Part shown: piece after piece, positions 60,244 to 64,000 of the stretch
Position numbering within the stretch: the stretch's first letter is position 1
Layout: the number at the start of each line of letters is the position of its first letter
NCBI RefSeq assembly: GCF_026262505.1
Contig: NC_067206.1
Span: forward strand, 37,709,660 to 37,773,659
Direction: 5' to 3'
Source of the DNA: Trichomonas vaginalis G3
Taxonomy: Eukaryota > Parabasalia > Trichomonadida > Trichomonadidae
DNA length: 64,000 bases
Position numbers and translations under genes: made by a program
Notes under the pieces: generated by a model
Database searches by the model: none
What the model was told of the DNA's origin: nothing
The model's input: the letters and a program-made list of their open reading frames with translations, nothing else

Positions 60244-62016
60244 ATGACTGATCAAAGAGCTAAAGAATATTTCGACCAGCTCCAGACCGCCATAGATGAA
60301 GAGAGGACGAGTGATATCATTGATATCTCCACACAAATCCTCAACTTCATGCCAGGCGATTTTGAGCTTTTACTTTGCAGAGGTATCGCAAATCTCCAGG
60401 AAGGAGAGTACGAAGATGCCTGGAATGATATCAAAGGCTTAAAGGGCTGTGAGTTCGAGAAGGCTTACTGCCTTTACAAGCTCGAACGCTTCCAGGAAGC
60501 CATCGAAATCTACAACAAAGTTAGCAACGACATGAAGAACGAAGAACGCTTTATCCACCTTGCCGCACAAATTCTCTTCCGTCTCGACAAGGGCGCTGAA
60601 GTTCTTAAACTTTACGAAAACCTTCCAAAGGATGATGACAACTACGAGGATGTTTTAGTCAATATTTCTGCTGCTTGCGCTATTTCTCACAACTCCAGTG
60701 TTGCCCTCTCAAAGGTAACAGAAGATTCCCAAGCAGAGCAGATTTACAACACAACAATTGCTTTAATCGAAGATGGACAGAAGGATAAGGCCATTGAGTT
60801 CGTCGAACGCGGCTACGCTATGATTGAGAAGAAAGACTCTCTCATTGGCCAGCTTTTCGACATTCTCCGCTCAATTATCCCATCAATCCCAGCCGGATCA
60901 GACTTCGACCCAGCCAAGGTTCTTCTTGCTCTTGCAGAAAACGAGAATGCCAACAAGTACGCTCGTACAGTCGCTGCTTGCGATTATGTTGCTATTAATC
61001 CAGATGATCGCGCAAACCACAAGAAGTTCCGCCATCTCTACAGCGATGTTGTTACAAACGGTATCCGCAAGACAGAAGTCGAAGGATTCCTCGTCAACCA
61101 GTTCGTATTAGCTCATATGTTCGGTGAAACAAAGAAGACTCAGGGTATCGCTGGTGAAGCTGCCAAGCTTACTGTCATCGATCCTCTCATCGCCGAAGCA
61201 TTTGCACGTACAGTTGACCCAACAAAGGCTACAAAGACACAATATTCAGATTTATTCTCCGCACAAGCCAAGATCCAAGAAAGCAAGTACGTAGAAGCTG
61301 CCCAGATCCTCGCCGCTTCATCTTTCGCAAAGGAACCACGTACAATCGCAGTTATTGCCGAACTTTACATTGCAGGCAAAGATGAGGACGCCGCTATTGC
61401 TTTCCTCAAGAAGAACGAAAGCGACAATGCCGACTACCTCGAATTCGCTTGCAGATTCGCTCTTAAGCACAATCACCCACAAGATGCTGCCAAATGGGCC
61501 AATACACTTACAAAAGCAACAGGAAATGCTCCATGGTCTGTTGCACTTCTCGCTACATCATACGCTACAATCGATCTTGAAATGGCCGAACGTTACGCAA
61601 ATAGATTGAAAGCTTCAGGAATTTCCGATGCAGAAGCCGACAATCTCGAGAAGGCCACACTCGTCGACAAGCTTACAACACGTGCCAACGACAACGCCGA
61701 GCCAACAACTGCATTCGACAAAGTCATGGCCAAACCAAAGGGAAAGAGAGATCTCGAGTCCATGTCAGAGGAGAAGAGGAAGGCAATCAAGGACAAGCAC
61801 AGAAGGAGGAGGCGTCTTCAGCTCCCAAGAAACTACGATCCAAACAGAAAGCCAGACCCAGAGCGCTGGATCAGGAAGTCACAGCGCGCTGCAAACAGAA
61901 ACAGAAGGAAGGCAAAGGCTCCAGTCGCAAAAACAGCTGGTCTCGGTGGCAAAGTCATCGAAGCTCCTAAGAATCCAAACCAGAACAAGAAGAAGGGAAA
62001 GAAGCATCGCTGGTAA
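60244..62016 (+). CDS. SRP72: Signal recognition particle subunit SRP72
   Basis: ATG 60244 gives 590 residues; the upstream in-frame TTG at 60232 is unlikely. The N-terminal two thirds are TPR-like helical repeats (LLLCRGIANLQEGEYEDAW, AYCLYKLERFQEAIEIYN) that in the family bind SRP68. The C-terminal tail carries the diagnostic SRP72 RNA-binding motif, RRRRRLQLPRNYDPNRKPD followed by PERWIRKSQR, then a Lys/Arg/Asn-rich end. The protein is part of the S domain of SRP and docks on 7SL RNA to target secretory ribosomes to the ER. GC-rich, optimal-looking codons suggest strong expression. Confidence 0.93.
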   Translation: MTDQRAKEYFDQLQTAIDEERTSDIIDISTQILNFMPGDFELLLCRGIANLQEGEYEDAWNDIKGLKGCEFEKAYCLYKLERFQEAIEIYNKVSNDMKNEERFIHLAAQILFRLDKGAEVLKLYENLPKDDDNYEDVLVNISAACAISHNSSVALSKVTEDSQAEQIYNTTIALIEDGQKDKAIEFVERGYAMIEKKDSLIGQLFDILRSIIPSIPAGSDFDPAKVLLALAENENANKYARTVAACDYVAINPDDRANHKKFRHLYSDVVTNGIRKTEVEGFLVNQFVLAHMFGETKKTQGIAGEAAKLTVIDPLIAEAFARTVDPTKATKTQYSDLFSAQAKIQESKYVEAAQILAASSFAKEPRTIAVIAELYIAGKDEDAAIAFLKKNESDNADYLEFACRFALKHNHPQDAAKWANTLTKATGNAPWSVALLATSYATIDLEMAERYANRLKASGISDAEADNLEKATLVDKLTTRANDNAEPTTAFDKVMAKPKGKRDLESMSEEKRKAIKDKHRRRRRLQLPRNYDPNRKPDPERWIRKSQRAANRNRRKAKAPVAKTAGLGGKVIEAPKNPNQNKKKGKKHRW

Positions 62017-62694
62017 GCGATATGCCCATTTCTCGCTCTTTTTTATTTCTTCTTGAAGCGAACAAATCGGGGCATAAACAATATTTATATAATTACTTTT
62101 TTTTTCTTTGAATATGTTATAATATGCAGTATGATGCTTTATTATGCTCTGTTTTCTACTTGATTTCTCATATCTATGATTTTTTTTCTTCAATTTGCTG
62201 ATTAGTGCAATTGCACATAAGATGAAATTTCCCTTATGAGAATACTTACTCCCGTATGACATTGCCTTCAATACTGTTGTTTAAGATCAGAAATTTTAAT
62301 TAAAGCCAGATGGGCATATGAACACCATTAATTTTTGATTCTTCATTAATTCTTCTATGATAATAACACATTACAAATTTTTAACCATTTATGTTCTAAG
62401 TAAAGAAAATAGTACATTACATGGCAGGAAGTAATGTACCATGCAGGATATCCTTTATAGTTAACCATTCAATTAAAATCTAGAATTGCAAAACCATTTG
62501 TTAAACTTGCAAGCCTTCTTTTGCTATATTAAACTTCATTATCATGCCTGATTTCAGAAAGAACTCATCCAATCTATCAAAAATAAATCCAAAACAATCA
62601 TTCAACCTCTCCTTTGATATCTTTAATTTTTATCTATGTTCTCATAATTAGGTAAAATATTTGTTATCTCTCTATATAATATAACATTATATTT
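62017..62694. other. Intergenic stretch between convergent genes
   Basis: No gene is seen. A perfect inverted repeat GTACATTAC/GTAATGTAC (62412-62420 and 62431-62439) could form a 9-bp hairpin with a 10-nt loop. It lies between the 3' ends of SRP72 and the transglycosylase gene. Confidence 0.5.
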
Positions 62695-63888
62695 TTAACA
62701 TTTCTTTGCATCTATATTAACAGAAGCCAAAGCATCGACAACCCATTGTGGAATATTTCCGTCTGGGTATCTATTGTTGAAGAAATCTCTTTCGTACTTT
62801 CCGAGTTCTTTCTTTTTGATTCCTTCTCTGAAGTAAGAAGTCAATCTGTTCTGGAATTCAACGTTATGAATAGACAACAATTGTCCACACATTGGAGTGT
62901 GTTGCATGTGGAACAAAGCTGTTCTTGTTACGTGCTTGCATGTCCAACATCCGCACTCTTTTTCAACTGGTTCTTCCTGTCCTTTCCATCGAGAAACATG
63001 TTCATTTCCATTCCACATCAAAGCTGTTCCGAATCTGGCTGTTCTTGTTGGATAAACACAGTCAAACATGTCAACACCCAAAGCAATGCAAACAGCAATG
63101 TCTTCAGCGTATCCAACACCCATGCAATAGCGAGGCATGTCCCTAGGAAGCTCTGTAACTGATGTCTTGACGGATTGCCAAAATATCTCTTTTGCTTCGC
63201 CGCCAGAAAGTCCGCCAACAGCGAAACCGCCGAGTTTATCTTTTCTTTTGACCATTTCTTGGGCACAGAACTTTCTCTTCTCTTGATCAAGTCCGCCTTG
63301 TACTATTGCGAAGATTGCTTGGTCGTTTGGACGCTCGTGGGCTTCGATGGCGCGGTCTAACCATCTGATTGTACGATACATCGCTTCTTCAACACGAGGA
63401 CCTGTCATTAGAGAAGGAACAACATCGTCAAGCATCATGGCGATGTTGGATCCGATAGCATTTTGTATGTGGATTGAGTCTTCGGGCTTTAATAAGATTT
63501 CAGCTCCACTTGCATGGGGAGCGGTGAATCTTACGCCTTCTTCTGTAACTGTAGAGAGTTTTGCGAGTGAAACCATCTGGAATCCACCACTATCTGTGAG
63601 CATTCCGTGTGGCCAATTCATCCATTTGTGAAGTCCACCAACTTCTTTGAGTAATTCAGGACCTGGTCTGAGACCAAGATGATAAGTATTGCCTAATATG
63701 ATAGGTGGACTATGAGGAAGATCTAAAATCTGTTCAGGTGTCAATCCTTTGAGAGATCCTTGTGTAGCAACGGGCATAAAGATTGGTGTTTCAAAATAAA
63801 AGTCACTTGGACGATGAAATCCCATTTTAGCACATCTGGCAGGACCGTCTTCTGCTAAAACTTCGAATTCTACAACCTTCTGCGACAT
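62695..63888 (-). CDS. QTRT1: Queuine tRNA-ribosyltransferase catalytic subunit
   Basis: This 397-residue protein has the full length of eukaryotic TGT. It has the general acid/base Asp99 in TDSGGFQM, the nucleophile Asp276 in DMFDCVYPTRTARFG, substrate-loop residues in VQGG (197-200) and GGLSGGE, and a zinc site C312, C314, C317 and H341. It exchanges guanine 34 for queuine in tRNAs with GUN anticodons, normally as a heterodimer with QTRT2. Queuine must come from bacteria or the host, which suits a microbiota-associated protist. Codon use and frame are clean. ATG 63888 is the first Met and gives the normal N-terminus. Confidence 0.95.
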   Translation of the reverse strand: MSQKVVEFEVLAEDGPARCAKMGFHRPSDFYFETPIFMPVATQGSLKGLTPEQILDLPHSPPIILGNTYHLGLRPGPELLKEVGGLHKWMNWPHGMLTDSGGFQMVSLAKLSTVTEEGVRFTAPHASGAEILLKPEDSIHIQNAIGSNIAMMLDDVVPSLMTGPRVEEAMYRTIRWLDRAIEAHERPNDQAIFAIVQGGLDQEKRKFCAQEMVKRKDKLGGFAVGGLSGGEAKEIFWQSVKTSVTELPRDMPRYCMGVGYAEDIAVCIALGVDMFDCVYPTRTARFGTALMWNGNEHVSRWKGQEEPVEKECGCWTCKHVTRTALFHMQHTPMCGQLLSIHNVEFQNRLTSYFREGIKKKELGKYERDFFNNRYPDGNIPQWVVDALASVNIDAKKC

Positions 63889-64000
63889 AATTTTTCTAAA
63901 ATTTTTTAGAGGTCACTTTTATAATTTGTAGATTTGACGATTATATTTTGAATTAAAATCGATTATTTTTTTAAAGTCGTAACTACAAGATTTCGAAAGC
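63889..64000. other. Upstream flank of the transglycosylase gene
   Basis: AT-rich sequence running to the window edge. No initiator is immediately before the ATG; TCAAATCTAC at 63929-63938 (minus) is a weak candidate. Confidence 0.3.

Noticed and set aside
62746-63631. Plus-strand frames opposite the transglycosylase gene
   Set aside because: They are antisense shadows of a well-conserved enzyme gene.

Overview
The window looks like nuclear DNA of a parabasalid protist (a trichomonad; Tritrichomonas-like is a guess). The DNA is AT-rich and the complete host genes have no introns. Some host genes have very short leaders with the trichomonad initiator TCA+1Py(T/A) just before the ATG (50619-50626, 56237-56241). 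The mobile DNA is typical of the group: a large Maverick/Polinton, a MULE transposase fragment, an ankyrin-repeat relic and a beta-helix surface-protein family in tandem arrays.

Layout. 1-22.6 kb is a poor-quality or decayed arm. It starts with an inverted array of about 3.5 indel-riddled copies of a surface-protein gene (1-5660, minus). Then come an ankyrin relic, a possible Fip1-like gene in pieces (8.1-9.5 kb), an unidentified minus-strand gene (10.1-11.65 kb), a hairpin minisatellite (13.4-13.9 kb), a coiled-coil gene in pieces (15.6-17.6 kb, minus), a strikingly G-poor stretch (17.7-19.8 kb) and another gene in pieces (19.8-22.6 kb). Frames change every few tens of codons while the peptide signal persists, which looks more like unpolished long-read sequence than evolutionary decay. 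At about 22,619 the sequence switches to clean direct copies of the same surface-protein unit (period about 1445 bp). These run into a 100-N gap (25,926-26,025).

26.0-44.17 kb is a Maverick/Polinton cut by the gap on its left. It encodes a phage-like tail-fibre protein, a retroviral-type integrase, a KilA-N protein, protein-primed DNA polymerase B (three frameshifts), a double-jelly-roll-type major capsid candidate, two minor capsid candidates and several small unknown proteins. The packaging ATPase and the maturation protease are not in the window. The element appears to have its own expression signals: a T-tract/TTTTATC promoter-like motif before most ORFs, and a GGTGANATNTCACC palindrome cluster mostly near 3' ends. 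It also carries a family of GC-rich paired mini-hairpins, several of them in frame inside coding sequences. I regard these hairpin cassettes as the most novel signal in the window.

44.17-45.25 kb is a MULE transposase fragment with a possible terminal repeat. 45.25-64 kb is clean host sequence: a Rab GTPase, a Qb-SNARE, an LCAT/PLA2G15-type lipase, a plant-like GDP-mannose 3,5-epimerase, a 5.6-kb non-coding block with hairpins, a possible structured RNA and a 113-bp satellite, then a Ser/Thr-rich surface protein, a Ub-like/UBA/SANT nuclear protein, SRP72, and the queuine tRNA-ribosyltransferase catalytic subunit.
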